Positions 10,369 to 22,900 of a stretch of DNA of 64,000 nt are shown piece by piece. The DNA comes from Symbiodinium sp. CCMP2592 (Eukaryota; Sar; Dinophyceae; Suessiales; Symbiodiniaceae). Both the position numbers and the translations under genes were made by a program. A model generated the notes under the pieces. It was not told where the DNA came from. It saw only the letters and a program-made list of their open reading frames with translations, and did not search any database. Location: contig CAJNDT010006135.1 in NCBI GenBank assembly GCA_905221615.1, positions 1,516,934-1,580,933 on the forward strand, read 5' to 3'. How positions within the stretch are numbered: position 1 is the stretch's first letter; every line of letters begins with the position of its first letter.

Positions 10369-10471
10369 CGGATGATGATATAAATCCTGCACTACCTTAA
10401 GGACCCCCACACTATGGGAATTATGGTATATTCCTTATTATGGGTAATGAAGGATTTATATCATCAACCGT
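10369..10471. repeat. MITE-like hairpin, family B copy 2
   Basis: Ends ACGGATGATGATATAAATCC and GGATTTATATCATCAACCGT form a nearly perfect inverted repeat. The centre TGGGAATTATGGTATATTCC is shared with copies at 33,690 and 57,0xx. Confidence 0.85.
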
Positions 10472-10479
10472 ACTACCCT

Positions 10480-10602
10480 TACTTGGAAGATCATGGGACT
10501 TAGTAAGTAAGGTTATAAGTACCTTACTTGGGGCTATAAGTAATTATAGGTAAACTTACCTGAATTACAACCCGAGTTACTAAGTCCCATTACCCTTCAA
10601 GT
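10480..10602. repeat. MITE-like hairpin, family A copy 6
   Basis: Ends TACTTGGAAGATCATGGGAC and TCCCATTACCCTTCAAGT. It follows the family B hairpin by only 8 bp, so two unrelated hairpins are back to back. Confidence 0.8.
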
Positions 10603-11212
10603 CTGGAAACCCTTCTAAGGAATCTACAGGGCTCCTTTCAGGGACGTATAGGGTTCCTTTAAGGGATCCATCGGGTACATACTACTTTCGACACCTTTGA
10701 CGCAACAAGACATACTGGTGTCCAAACCAACGACTGCAAGCCCGTTTTTCTGCAAGCGGCGAGGGTCTTTTCCGAAGGTCTCATTCCCACTTTGGGCAAA
10801 TGGCGGGAAAGTACAGATGCCGAACCCTAAGGGTCCACGATGTGCTTTGGCCTCAGTGTACTTGTAGAGGGACTATGTCATTATTTTAAGGCCAAAACAT
10901 GTACTACTTGGGTACATGGACCCGTAGGGCAAAGGCTACGCGCATAGTTCAAGTGCCGAGACAGAAGGCAGCTTAAGGGATGCAAACACGACAGAAACAG
11001 GCCTCGCACCTAGTTCGATGTACACTTAAACCCTGAGTGCTATTCTTGAAGCAAACTGTTCGGGACATGGAACAGAAGACAGAGGTTAGTTAACCTGCTT
11101 TTTGAGTCTATGCGGGAATCAGGGCAGGGGTCTTTTGTACTGGGCTTTTAAGAAACCAGCGAGAAAATGTATAAACATGCATTTCATATATGGCACCTTT
11201 GAGGAAAAATTG
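10603..11212. other. intergenic; family E-like relic, no gene
   Basis: About 10,827-10,925 resembles family E (CCTAAGGGTCCACGATGTGC and TACATGGACCCGTAGGG ends). The rest shows no supported feature. Confidence 0.5.
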
Positions 11213-11324
11213 TACTTGGAAGGGCAGGGGACTTAGTAAGGAGGTTATAAGTAGAGTTATAAGTACCCTAAATGGAGTTACCCCAAGTATAACCCACTTA
11301 CTAAGTCCCCTGCCCCTCCAAGTA
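11213..11324. repeat. MITE-like hairpin, family A copy 7
   Basis: Ends TACTTGGAAGGGCAGGGGAC and CCCCTGCCCCTCCAAGTA. Belongs to the GGGCAGGGG subfamily also seen at 38,128 and 58,319. Core: AGAGTTATAAGTACCCTAAA. Confidence 0.85.
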
Positions 11325-11414
11325 TTCACGCATGGTATCCCGAAGCCCAGGCTATGGAAGAGGCCTCCCAGGATCCCCAAGTAGCCTTTAAAGGGCTCCA
11401 AGATTTCTGTGCCC

Positions 11415-11528
11415 TACTTAAAGGATCATGGGACTTAGTAACTGGGGTTATAATTAAGGTAACTATTCTTAAAACCTCACTTAGGGTACCTATAACCTTA
11501 CTTACTATGTCCAATGATCCTCCAAGTA
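11415..11528. repeat. MITE-like hairpin, family A copy 8
   Basis: Ends TACTTAAAGGATCATGGGAC and CCAATGATCCTCCAAGTA. Directly abuts the family G element that starts with the same AAGGGTCC word. Confidence 0.8.
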
Positions 11529-11648
11529 AGGGTCCCAGGTATCTCCCTAGGAGGGTCCGGAATCTCCTAGGGAGAGTCCTTGGGTCTGTTTGGGATCTCC
11601 AAAAACCCTCAATTTTGAGGTTCCTCAATTTGTTAGGACCCTTAGGGT
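11528..11648. repeat. MITE-like element, family G copy 1
   Basis: Begins AAGGGTCCCAGGTATCTCCC and ends GTTAGGACCCTTAGGGTA; a second, clearly homologous copy is at 55,890-56,013. TIR of the form AGGGTCC/GGACCCT. Confidence 0.75.
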
Positions 11649-11668
11649 ATGAGGCAATAAGGACTACT

Positions 11669-11750
11669 ACGGTTGATGATATAAATCCTGCATTACCCTT
11701 CTAAGGAATAAACCATAATTCCCATAGTTTAGGGTCCTTAAGGTAATGCA
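11669..11750. repeat. family B hairpin, copy 3 (right end truncated)
   Basis: Keeps the left end ACGGTTGATGATATAAATCC and GCATTACC plus the centre, but stops at AAGGTAATGCA without the final TTTATATCATCAACCGT. Confidence 0.7.
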
Positions 11751-11822
11751 CTTCTATCAAGAGTATAAAGGGTAGTTGGGGGATCCAGGTCTACTCAAGA
11801 TGATTACAAAGAGCGGTCCTGT

Positions 11823-11910
11823 TTAGGGTTTAGGGCTTTAGGGTTTAGGATTTAGGGTCTCGGGTTTAGGGGTTAGGGTTTAGGGTTTAGGATTTAGGGT
11901 TTCGGGTTTA
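11823..11910. repeat. degenerate TTTAGGG array at the 5' edge of the LINE
   Basis: TTTAGGG with GATTTAGGG and TTTCGGG variants runs up to about 11,910, where the sequence changes abruptly to GC-rich element DNA. The same variant mix resumes just after the N gap at 31,156. Confidence 0.85.
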
Positions 11911-12411
11911 AGGCGTCCTGGCTCGAGGCAAGGTAGCGGCTAGTCTCTCCGTTTGGAGTTTTGCTTGCCCGCTCTTGCCATTCCGGACCCCAGCATTCCC
12001 TGTGAACTGCGACTGGCGCAGCCTCTGAAAGGCTCGCCCAGGGCCAGCTTGGCCCCTTCTTTTGGTCACTGCTTTTCACTAAGCTGACCACTGCCAGAGG
12101 CGCTCTCTGGTGTGTTATTTTACCCTGGTATCTGGTGATATTCTGGGCTCTGGGTTGCTGCCTTAACTGAGCCAACCCTCGGGCCGTGCGGCCTTTTATG
12201 ACTGTCCTGGCGAGGTACCTCCCGATTCTACCGCTTTTATTGCTGGGATTGGGACTGCTTTGGCTTGGGCACGACAACGGCGCGGAGACGCCCACGCAGT
12301 CCCGCCTGGCATCGGCGTCAAAGGCGGGCAAGGCACAAGGCCAGGAAGGCCGCGCGAAAAGGGCGCTCCTCAGCGGCGCAGCTTTTTCTGCTTGCGATCC
12401 ACCACGGGAGC
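11911..12411 (+). other. LINE 5' leader
   Basis: GC-rich sequence between the telomere-like array and the first ATG of ORF1. Open frames on both strands exist here, but none shows a family resemblance. It probably holds the internal promoter expected of a LINE, though no motif is recognisable. A hydrophobic upstream stretch in frame with the giant ORF (ILPLLLLGLGLLWLG, about 12,225-12,270) is read here as an out-of-frame coincidence. Confidence 0.5.
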
Positions 12412-13905
12412 ATGGCTCCCAAACAAGGAGGTGCTGGCGGCCAGTCATCGCAGAAGGGCGGCCCAGGAAAGGGCAAAGAGAAAGCGGACAACCCGCAGGT
12501 TACAAAGATCGAATTTGGACTGCCCCCCTCGATGGTTCAATCCTTACAATCGATCGCGACCAGGGCTACACAGGACTTGTGGAGCCAGACAGCCTTTACT
12601 GCCGAGAATGCCACCGTCGAACAACTAGCCCAGCGGAGTGCAAACGCCCTGGGCCGACTGTCGAGGCGGTTGAACGGCAATGTCCGCGCCAAGAAGGACC
12701 TTCAGGATGCGCTGCTGGCATGGCTGTCTACAATGGGACAGCATCTTTTGGGCCTTGCCCACCGTGTAGATGCTCTCAGCCGGAAAGTGGACGAGGATAC
12801 GGTCGCTGCAGTGGAGGAAATGCGCCAAGTCATGGCGGCACAACCCTCTGTGACCACGGAGGAGCAGCTCGACCGTGCGATCCAGTCTCTGGGACCAGTG
12901 TGGTCCGAGGGCCAAGTGGTGGAGGTTCAGCGTTTGGCAGCAGCTCTTCGAGCCTTCTCCACGACCCTGGCCATGCCTTCGGGGACTCACGGTCCAGCGC
13001 CAGGGCTTGCAAGTGTGCACAGAGGTGGCCCCCTTCTCGGGATGCAAGCTGCAGCAGGACCCTCTTCGGATGTTCCTATGCTTTCTGGCCCTCAGCAGTT
13101 CGTTGGAGATCATGCTGCCGACCACAGCTCGGAGATGAGCTTTGGGCCCTTGGGCAACACATCCAGCCAGGCCCCTTCCGGAATGGATGGTCAGCGAAGT
13201 GGCCGATGGCGGAAACGCAGCGGAGGCAATGTCGATCGGCCCTCCAAAAGCCCACGTCGGGACCTGGAGGGTGCACCGTGGCCTGGGGAAGCCACAGGAC
13301 GTACTCCCGAAGGCCTCAAGCGCGATGCCCAGACTGCTGTTGCCGACGACGACCCAGAACTACTGCCGGCCACTGCAACAGAAAGTGCCTGGGTTGTGTC
13401 ATGGTTGGCTCTCCTTCGTTTCGCTGTGGACAGCGGAGCCGACTTGGTGGGCGAAGTCAGCTGCTGCCCCCAGCAAGACAAGGCCATGCAGCTCACTCTG
13501 GATGCTCAAGCGCTGGATGTGGTCCTTCGCACTGCCGAATCGGTCTGGACTGCTTTGGGAAATGCTGTGGCGGACCCGGCTCATGCCGACCTGCAATCGC
13601 TTTTTCTATCTCTGCAGGGATTTCTACACAGTGTACGGGGATGCGCCAATGCTCTGCCACAGGTTCGTCAGGGACTACTGGTGGCTGCGCTCCTGTCCAA
13701 TGGGAACCTCAGGGACCCGTTTGCATATGCCCCCTCTACCGCTCAGGAATGGTTGTTTCCGGACCTTCTCCTGGAAGCGGGGGTGCCATTGCGTGGGTTT
13801 GTGGCAAAGGATGCTTCAATGGATGCACACGTACAAGTTTTGCTGCGCATGCCTTCGCCTATGAGGCCAGTTGGACCAGACACCTGCCAGAACGAACTCG
13901 AGTGA
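12412..13905 (+). CDS. LINE ORF1 (gag-like) protein, 497 aa
   Basis: First ATG of its frame (MAPKQGGAGG...), ending at TGA 13,903-13,905. The N terminus is basic and Gly/Lys/Ser-rich (QSSQKGGPGKGKEKAD), suited to nucleic-acid binding. Residues about 30-190 are Ala/Leu/Gln-rich with heptad-like spacing (ALGRLSRRLNGNVRAKKDL, MGQHLLGLAHRVDALSRKV), suggesting a coiled coil like that of LINE ORF1 proteins. A second basic Ser/Arg patch is near residues 255-290. The C-terminal third is Leu/Ala-rich without motif. No CCHC knuckle is visible. Its position ahead of a pol ORF gives the gag-like assignment; sequence alone does not identify the family. The following giant ORF is in the -1 frame relative to this one and is already open at the stop. 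Confidence 0.65.
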   Translation: MAPKQGGAGGQSSQKGGPGKGKEKADNPQVTKIEFGLPPSMVQSLQSIATRATQDLWSQTAFTAENATVEQLAQRSANALGRLSRRLNGNVRAKKDLQDALLAWLSTMGQHLLGLAHRVDALSRKVDEDTVAAVEEMRQVMAAQPSVTTEEQLDRAIQSLGPVWSEGQVVEVQRLAAALRAFSTTLAMPSGTHGPAPGLASVHRGGPLLGMQAAAGPSSDVPMLSGPQQFVGDHAADHSSEMSFGPLGNTSSQAPSGMDGQRSGRWRKRSGGNVDRPSKSPRRDLEGAPWPGEATGRTPEGLKRDAQTAVADDDPELLPATATESAWVVSWLALLRFAVDSGADLVGEVSCCPQQDKAMQLTLDAQALDVVLRTAESVWTALGNAVADPAHADLQSLFLSLQGFLHSVRGCANALPQVRQGLLVAALLSNGNLRDPFAYAPSTAQEWLFPDLLLEAGVPLRGFVAKDASMDAHVQVLLRMPSPMRPVGPDTCQNELE

Positions 13906-16900
13906 CTTTTGATGTTGTCGAGCAGCATCGGCTTTCCAGCACAGCTGTCCCAGCGGGCTGTGGTAATAGAGACTTCGTTTGGTCGCAAGTCTCTCTTACC
14001 ACGGTCTGCCTTTTCCTCGGGCGCTGTGTGCTACTGTGTATAGCCCTGCGTAGAGTCAGTGTAGTCACGTCGCTTTTTCTTTCGGCCTATGGTCCCAAGC
14101 TTTCTTGGTTTCGGGCGTGGCAGCTTGGCAGTATCTGTTCCGCTTCTGCGTGGTGGGTCGCGGCCTCCTTCTGCCAGCCCTTCCCTATGGCACTCTGTGC
14201 GGTTACTAGCGAGCTTTTGGCCCTCCACCCTGCTCTGGTCCGCACTTTCTGCTGTGTCTTGGCGTGGCTTCCTTGCAGTTGGTGCTCACACCCTGCCGTG
14301 CAGGCCGACTTCCCGAGGCAATGTGGCCCTACTTGGGCGCACAGACAATGGCAGCATTGCTCTTCATCTGCAGCGGCCTTGATTTGGGCCTGCCTGCCCT
14401 TTACGTCCTCCTCATGGGAACATGACCATGCTTTGTGCTCGGTTTCCCGACTTGCTGGTCGTAAAGTTCAAGGATCACGTTACTGCGTTAAGGCTCGTCC
14501 TCAGAGGCATGCAACCCCAGGCCTGCACGTCGCGCTGCTGTTGCTGTACCTCTCAGTGGCTGATGGGGCTACTCTCAACCTTGGGGCCGCGGTTGTCTCT
14601 TCTTGCTTCATGCATTCCCCTGAAGCTGTGCAGCTCCACGCCCACGGATTTCACGAAGGCCTGCCTGTTCTCAGTACCGGACCTGTCCTCCCCACCCCGA
14701 CCGTGGAGGAGATGTGCGAGGTCTATCCGGTTGGGCGTACGGGGAATCTTCTTCTTCCTCGCACAGATCGGAACCGAAGGCATCTTTCTGTCTTTGTGGG
14801 TACGCCTCCCGGCGCTCCGATCCTGGAACCGTGCCCCATCCCTCTCCTGGTTGATGAATGGCTGCATGGCCCTCTTCTTCACGCTAGGTTGGCAGCTTCG
14901 CTGGGCTTTCCCTCTGGGGTGTTCTCTGCCTCTGCTGTACGGGGTGTCCTCCCAGGACTACCAGGTGAGCAAATTCTTCTGACCCCCGCTGCCTGCTCCT
15001 GGCGACAAGTGTGGCTGCCTGTGGATCTGCGTCAAATCGGAGGCCGTATCTGTATGCTTCAGTGCCCTCGTGACTCTACTTGCAGAGCCATTGCCCAACT
15101 TGCCCTTTCCGCCCAATCCTTGCAAACTGAGGTCGACCTTCTCCTTGCTCGATGCCCGTGGGGCTGGTTGACTCTTGTGTCCCAGCCCCTTTTCTTGCAA
15201 GATGTTGACACTCTGCAATTCCAGCTCGGGCCGTCTACGGGAGCGCTGGAAGGGCCTATAGGTGCCTCACTTGACCCTCCACTGTCACTGTTCTCAACCA
15301 TGCAGGTCAGTTTGCCCTCTGCTCCACTCAATCAAGAGGCTTTCCCAGGTCACTCACACAACCAGGCCATCCTCATCACTCCGAATGGCCTGGTCTATGT
15401 CGAAGCCCCGGTCTTTGCGGACGCAGCCACATTTAGGCGCATCGTCTCGACTCGGGCTTCCGCCAGTGCCACTGGAGGAATCATGCGCATTTGGCATCCT
15501 CTCCCTTCCCTGCCACTTGTCCAGTTTCTGGAAATCCACTGCGTGGGCGACGAAGTGCCGTGCATTTTGGATTTTCGGCCTGTGGGGTGGCGTCTTACTA
15601 CGGTGTGTCTTGCCCCGCCAGTCACAGCTGTCGCGGCGGTTTCAGCTGCCTCGACCAGGGAACGTAATAGCCTCCCCCTCGAATGGGTCGAACAATGTGC
15701 TAGAGGGGGTTTTGGGCTACTGCACAGGGAGTTGGCTGTTCTTCCTGATCAGGTCATTTCGGGGAGTTTTCCTCTTGTCATCATGTTCTTCCCACATGTG
15801 TTCCGTCAGGACTCCTCCTCCTCGTCAGAGGAGCAGGTTGGAGGCTGGGATGGCCCGGGTACGTCAGACACCATTTCGGCGCTTCAGCATACCCTGCTGC
15901 CTTCACCTGCCCGCGCTGCCACGCTTCCGGCATGCACGGGGATTTCGCCTGAAGCTTTCTTGGCTCCCTCAGGTTTAAGCCCCCCTGAGCCGGCTGCCGA
16001 GCCCAGCTCCGCCGGGTCAGCTGTGATGTCTTCCGTTATGTGGATTCAGCACATCCTGATCGGCCTTTGGCTCACTCATGACCTTCCGCTCGGCCGCGGG
16101 GCACTTTCTGTGTGGAGTTTAACTCCCCTACTCCTGTTAGTGTGGTCTAGTGCCGCTGTTCAGACCCGTAGTGAGCCCTCTTCCCCTCATGCCTTTGTCG
16201 TTGCAGCCTCCAGAGCCCCCGACCGTCATGTTGTTGCCCCCGCGGGGGTCCACGCACACCTCCAGGCCTCTTGGCTTCAAGTTGGGGACTTCGGCGATGG
16301 GACGCTGTGGCAGACGATCCCGCTCTCAGGGGTTAGCTTCTCTATCACTTGCCGGTTGTGGGTCCCGGGCTCCTTTGTTCGCCTTGAGTTTGCCAACACT
16401 GCTAGTGCCAGAGAGTCCTCTGCGGAACTCTACCGCCGCGCTATCCGGCTCGGCCGCCCCCACATCGTTGCTGCCTCTGCGGGACCTACACTTGACGCGG
16501 TCCACTTAGTCACCTTGCCACCTAGGAGCTCTACGTTGACCGTGCTTTTTGATGTTGGGGTTGAGATCGTATGCGTTGAGCTGCCCCTTGATTATTCTGC
16601 CGAACAGGTCCTGGCAGCCGCGCAAGGTGCGGCAGACTCGACCGACATTCAAATCCTTAAGGGTTCGGCCCATAGGCTTAGACAGGGCGATGTTGTTAAG
16701 GTTGTGGTTAATTCCGCTGCCCAAACCTTTGATGTCTCGGCCTTCACTCTGCCACATTGTGCCCCCTCTGCGTCCCGATGGTTGCATGAGACGCGTGTCG
16801 TCTCCCTGCTTCACTCAGGAGAAGGCGTCCTCTCCTTTGAGGTGCCTCGTGCGGCTGAGGTCGATTCTGCCCTTCTTCATGCCCTCCTGCGGCAGGTCCT

Positions 16901-19900
16901 GCCTGGGAAGCACATTTTCATCGAGATTCCCGATACCGGGGCCCTTCCCCATGCCACGTTTGCTGCAGTGAGTTCGGGGCAAGACTGCATCATTTATCGT
17001 CTTACTGACGCCTCTGTCCCGACGACCCCGGGGCTCTTTCTTGCGTTCTCTGGAGTATTTGACTCCTTTTCTGCCTTCTTGGAGAGTCTCCTCAGCAGTG
17101 GGCGGCCCGCCGCCGGGCTCCTCCGCAGCCTGCGCACCTTTGGTCTCTCTGTGCTCACCTGGGAATGCACCACCATCCCTACCCGTGACGACTGCCACTT
17201 CTGGTATGTCCACGTGCAAGCCGATTTCGCGCGGGCGCGGCGCCACGCTGTGCATTTCTTTGGGCACCCCCGCGCTATTCGGCAACCTTCTGTGCTGCCC
17301 CCGCCTCGGGCGAGAGCTGTTACACATGTGGGTGTTCAAACCAATGCCCCCTTTATCACGGCTAGCACCCAGGCCGCTGTGTTGCCATCACCCCCGTCCT
17401 CATGCGGGGCAGGAGTTGTGCCGGATTCCGCGTCTGAGCTTGTTAGCCTGTGGTGTGATTCTTGGCACATTAAATGTATCGTTGCCTGCATTCCAGGTTT
17501 CACTGTCTGGGCACTGAGGGAAGGCGGCCGCCTTGTTGGAATGTGCACTCCTGTCCCGACTTGGGAAGCTGTTACTCGAGCACTTTCCCTCTCTCTTTGG
17601 GAACTTCCCCAGACCTTCCTCTCTGATAACAATCAGGTCTGGCCGTACCCTCGGGATCTTGCGGACGTCACCAGGAAGTGCGTTAGTGTAGGATATGACT
17701 CGCCCGAGGGCGTTTCGCAACTGCTGCGTCACTGCACAGCACCTTCTCCCAGCCCACCGCCCTCTCCCCCTGCCTCTCATTCCGCTGCACTTGGCTTTGC
17801 TTGTTTTAGTAAGGGTAAGCCTTGGCTGGGGTTTCTTCTCTTCGCTATGCAAGCGGGATCCGTGCAGCTTGCGATCACGTCAACTGCCCTCACTTCGCGA
17901 GTGGGAGCCGATGATCCTCTGCTTCCTCGGCGAGACTACACGCGGACCTGTACCCTCTCCTGGACTCATGAGCTAGGGCGTCAGACTTATGGCTTCGCGG
18001 TCGCCGCCCCTCAACTCGGCGCTTATGTGGAATGCACCTCGCCGTGGCCTGAGGTCCAAATCCATTTGTGGTTGCCAGGCCAAGGTCCGGTTCACATGCG
18101 AGTCGGTGCCCGCCACATGGACATGCACCTCAGCGCCTACTTGGGTGCTTTCCTGCCCGATTGCGAATACGGTCTTCATGTTGCGTACGACTCCAATCCT
18201 CAGGTCCTAGACCTGGTCGTTGCGCCTCCTTCTCCTGCGGCATGGTGGATCCTGAGAGACTCTATTGGGTGCGAGTTGCTTCGGCCGGTCATCCAGCACT
18301 ATACGTCGCACTGCTCCTTTTTCTTCTGCACAGTCGAGCCCGACGGGGTTGTTCTTAGTGTTGAGCCCTCAGCCGAAGTCCGACAAATGTCTCCGAGCCC
18401 GCATGGGGCTAGAGCTTTGATCTCGCGTGCCCTGCCCGGCCTTATTGGTCAGGTGATTGATGGCACGCTGCTGATTGTTGCAGCTAAAGCAGGGCCTTTG
18501 GTTCTTGGTCACCTCGCTATGCTCTTGTTAACTTTTCATGCGGCTGCGATGCAACCACCGCAGGCGCATCAACTTGTACCGGTTGCTGAGGTTGCTCCCA
18601 CACCGTCCACCATGCGCATCTGGACCTTAAATGTGCCGCAGCCAGTCGACCTGCCTTGGCGTCCCCAGGGGTATCAGACCCGGTGGCTCCGTGAGTTGAT
18701 GTGCCGTCTCCACCATATTCCGGATCCGGGGGAGTTCCGTTCCACTCACTCCCAGCAAGGGGGTACTGTTCAGCACGTTCTCTTTGCGCCTGTCGTACCT
18801 CCAACCCTTCCTACGGCCAGGTTCTGGCTCCTCCATTGGGGCGCCGCGGCGGTCGTCACCTTCGGTCACTCGCCCTTCAATTGGGAAGTTGTCTATGCTC
18901 ACCTCCGCACTCTGTTTCAAGGTGGCCAATTGCCGGAGCGGTGCCCCACACTTGCTTATGCTGGCCAATTCTACGCCCCTGGCACGGTTTTGCCGGACTT
19001 CCCCTCGGGTGCTATTATCCAGATTTTAGTCGGGGCCCTTGAGCGGCTACCTGGTGACGATGACCCCTGGAACCCGGAGCCTTTCGTTGTTGAGAGTCCT
19101 TACTTTCGTCACATTCCCAGTCGCGGCCCCGCGCTTGAACCGGCCATTGTTCTGGATGGTCACGGCAACAGGTTGGCTGCCGGAGCTCTGCAATCCCCTC
19201 TGGTCGATCAAGGTGTTCAAACCGACCTTTCCGGAAATGGCACTGGCCTTGATCATGCCACTGTCTCCAGGGTGCATCACCTCTCCCAGGAGCTCTCGTT
19301 CCACACTGCTCGGCTCTGGGCCGGCCTCGCCGAGCCTGATGCCGAGCCGGCAGGCGACAATCCACCTGTCTTGAGACTCTCCTCCCAGAGTGCATGCGCG
19401 GCTGATACCTCTACGACTGATCTTTTGGATCTCAGTGATGCAGCAGGTTCTCAGGCTGTGTGCAGACTGCCGTGGGCAGCTTTGCTTCTTCTTGGCGTTC
19501 AGGTGCCTCGCGCCCTTGGGGCGGTTGGGAGTCTCCTTGTTCTTGCTTCCCTCAACTCGGGGTCCATCATTACGCCACCGCAGGCTAGCTCTGAGGAAGA
19601 GCAGGCTAATGATACTGCCCCTCCGGCTGTGCGGGCCACTAATATGTCAGCTGCGGACTGGGCCCCCGCACCCGTTGTGCGACCAGCCGGCCCTCCCCCG
19701 CCAGAGCCGGCGAATGCTCCCTTCCAACCTCACATGATGTTTCTTCGCGCGGCGAGGCCACTTGAGGATTATGCCTTGAGACAATGGCCCTCCACGGTAG
19801 ATAGGGAACCTGCAGCCGATGAAGATACGGTGCGGCGGGTCCAGGCTGACCTCCAAGGCCTTCGATGCGGGATCCGAACACTGGCAGCCGCGATCCCACT

Positions 19901-22900
19901 CGGCACGCCCTTTTGCATTCATAACCCGTTCACCGCACGGCAGCAGTGTGAGTTGGTCGAGTATTCAGCGGGCCCCGAAATTAATCCCTTCGTCCTCTTC
20001 GCGGGTCATGCTAGAGGCCGCGGCTGGGCAGGTCTGGTGCTCCTCCAGCCCCAGCCCGATGCCAGGGCAGTTCATCTCATTGGCTGTCCTCAGGCGGCCG
20101 GTAACGTAGCTGTAGGGGTTGCTATTGAGCACCGCTTAATTCCCTGCTGCCTCCCCGCGACTGTTGATATCGCTGCCCTCAGTGCCCTGCGCTTGGATGG
20201 CACTGAATATGACCTTCGGCCGCCTGAGGTCCAGGAAGGCACACAGGTTGTCCAGTTTAGGAACGGCGATTGCCTTTCAGCTAGGCGGCATGTTCCCCGT
20301 CGTTCTCACCAAGGCCAAGCTAGCCGGGATCCTGCTGCTGCTAGAGGAACGGTGAGTGCGGGCGAGCGCGATGCCAGCCCTGCTGACGAATCCGCAGCCA
20401 TAGCTGCCTCACCATCTCTCTGGGCCTCACTTTTACTCGTGCAGGCCCTTCGCAGCCGCCTTGGCTCTACCTGGCTTGTTGCTGCCATTCTACCCAGCCT
20501 GGTCCAGAGTATGCACAGACCTGGAGGCTTCCCATGGGGAACCGACTCGGCAAACCGTGTTTTCTCAGGGATAACTGCTGAGGATCCAGTCTATGTAGTC
20601 CTGCATAGTCCCTTTCTAGGGGTTTTCCCTCCCTACACGGCATCTCAGGAGACCCCCCACTCGCAAGTCTGGGCGCAGTTCCGCAATGATGACCCAGGTT
20701 GGGCGGAAGACTTCTTCCCCGTTTGGCCGGGGCCGGCATTCAATGAACTTTCTATCGTCCCAATTGGACGTGATCCAGCTTTGGTCACATTGATGCTTAT
20801 CTGGCGGGGCCACCACCGGGCCACACTTGTTCCCCGCACGATGACCGTGGATTGGATTACGTCCTTCACGGCCAGACATATCAATAGTGCTGTCGGGGGT
20901 GTGTCACTTCCCCACGGGCTTGCCGTCTGCGAACTTTTTGACGTGCCACCTGCCGCGTTTAGGTTCCGCAACGGGGACGTCGTGTATGTACATGATCCAC
21001 CAGATGACCCCGATGAGCCACTCGAACTAGTGGAGCCCTGGCATCTACAGGATGGTCTGGCTGCACATCACGCCCCCTGGGCGGTCGGATTTCAGCTCAT
21101 GTTCCCGATTTCAGTCCATTTGCTGCGACCTGAAAAACCGCCCTTGCTCACCACTATACCGGCCGGCGAATCTTGGTGCCCTGAAGCGTTCGCCTTTTCA
21201 GGCGAGTTCCAACACCATTTCCCGGGCATGTGGACACCTGTCCAATGGACGAGTGCCCGTGCCCTGCAGCTTATTGAGGTCAACGGAGTCGCTGCTCGAG
21301 TCAACGTTGTCGCGGCCACGCCGGAGGGTCGATTATGCCGTACTGTCGACCGCATTTCCTCTCGGCACAGCGTTGCTGACCAGTTGCACTTCTATCCAGA
21401 TTCGATACAAGTTGGCGGAGTGCCTGCGTATGCCTTGGACCAGGCCTGCGAACTCAGGAACGGTGATGTGGTGTTTGGGGCATTTGATCGGAGTGCATGC
21501 CCTCGTAGCCCAGGCTCCCCGAGTTGGTGGCTCGGTGTGACCCTCACCACCTTGCATCTGAGCCAGCAGTGGCAAACGTGTCTGCCTCTACTTGTGGGTT
21601 GTACCCTTTCATTCCACGCCGGTCTCAGCGACCCATATGACATCACTCCCTCTCATGCGCCTCACACTGCTGCTGCACCTAGCTGCCAGTCGCTAGTCGG
21701 AGGGTCCTCCTGCTCTGCTGATGAGGATCCTCCCTGGAGTGGCATGGCCCTGGGCTGCGCCTCATCTGCCATGGGTGGCCCACAGTCTTGGTGGCGGGGC
21801 TCTCTTTGCTGCCCCATCCTTCCTGGTGTCTCGGCCGCCCTCCTGTTTTCCGGCCTACGCGGCATTGCCCTTCTGGCGGCCTCCGCGTGTATTCCTGCTT
21901 CTCAGGCCATGCTTCAACAAGCGTCTGCCTCGTCAGCCACTGTCCCGGCTGCTGCAGCTCCTCGCGTCACTGTGACGGTTGCTAACCCTTTTGCCCCTTG
22001 GTATCGGGTCGAAGCCGACCCGCGCAACCTCTTTGACGATGTCGTCGCTGATGCGCATCACACTTTAGCATCTTGGCATCAGGGTTTTGCAGCTACGGGA
22101 CTTGTGCTGGACAGCACCCAGGTTGTTGTACCCTTGCCCGGGCGTCGCTTGGTCTGCTTGTTGGTGCAAGGCATGGGTCAGCTGCTGTGCGTTGTCCTGC
22201 CAGCTTTCATGACCCCGCGGGATCTCACGCAAGCCATTCAAATGCGACTTGGCAAACGAGTCAGCGTCAGCCTGCTACCTGGACTGGCGGCTACTGTCCG
22301 TGCCAGCCGTCCGGTCCTTGCTCTGAGATCTGGGGATATTATTGCTATCAGCCCACTTCAGCTTGACCCACTTGCCGGACCGCGGAACCCACCTGTCTTT
22401 CTCACATGGGGGGCTGCCCATGCTGCGGCCGCGTGGCACTCAGACTTTCTCGTTGCTCAGGCCTCCTGTGTTCTGCTATGGTCGCCTGGCCGCCCTACTC
22501 GCGTCGCCCTTTTCAGGCATCAAGCCCGATGGATTGCAGCTGCCGCCACGGTACATCACCATGAGCAAGAGCTAGGAACCCACCGCTGGGCACCTTGCCA
22601 TGGTCACCTCGGCGCCCCACCTTGGCTCGTTGAACAGTCTGAGGTGGCTGGCCGCGCTAATATTATCCAGTCCTGCGACTCTACTCGTTGCATTGAAGTG
22701 GAGCGCGACGCCCATGACCTTCACATCTCAGGTTATACTGTTCGCCCTGCCTCAAGTCACGCCTGCCGCACTGCCACTGTGCGCGATGGCGACTGGTGGG
22801 TCCACTCAGCGGCCGTTGGGCTGCTTGGGCGCCATCTCTCCTTCCCAGCACAGCTCGCCTGGCTTCTCTACAGCCTGGCCGCCCAGGCTTGGGCTGGGTC

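Noticed and set aside
872..11528. CRISPR array from regularly spaced hairpins
   Set aside because: Repeats are long, irregularly spaced inverted elements with divergent copies and no cas genes; the setting is eukaryotic.
12186..13905. The giant plus-strand frame extended upstream to 12,186
   Set aside because: It has no ATG at 12,186 (GTG) and its translation there is unpatterned, while the overlapping frame from ATG 12,412 has a coherent gag-like protein. I treat the upstream part as open by base composition.
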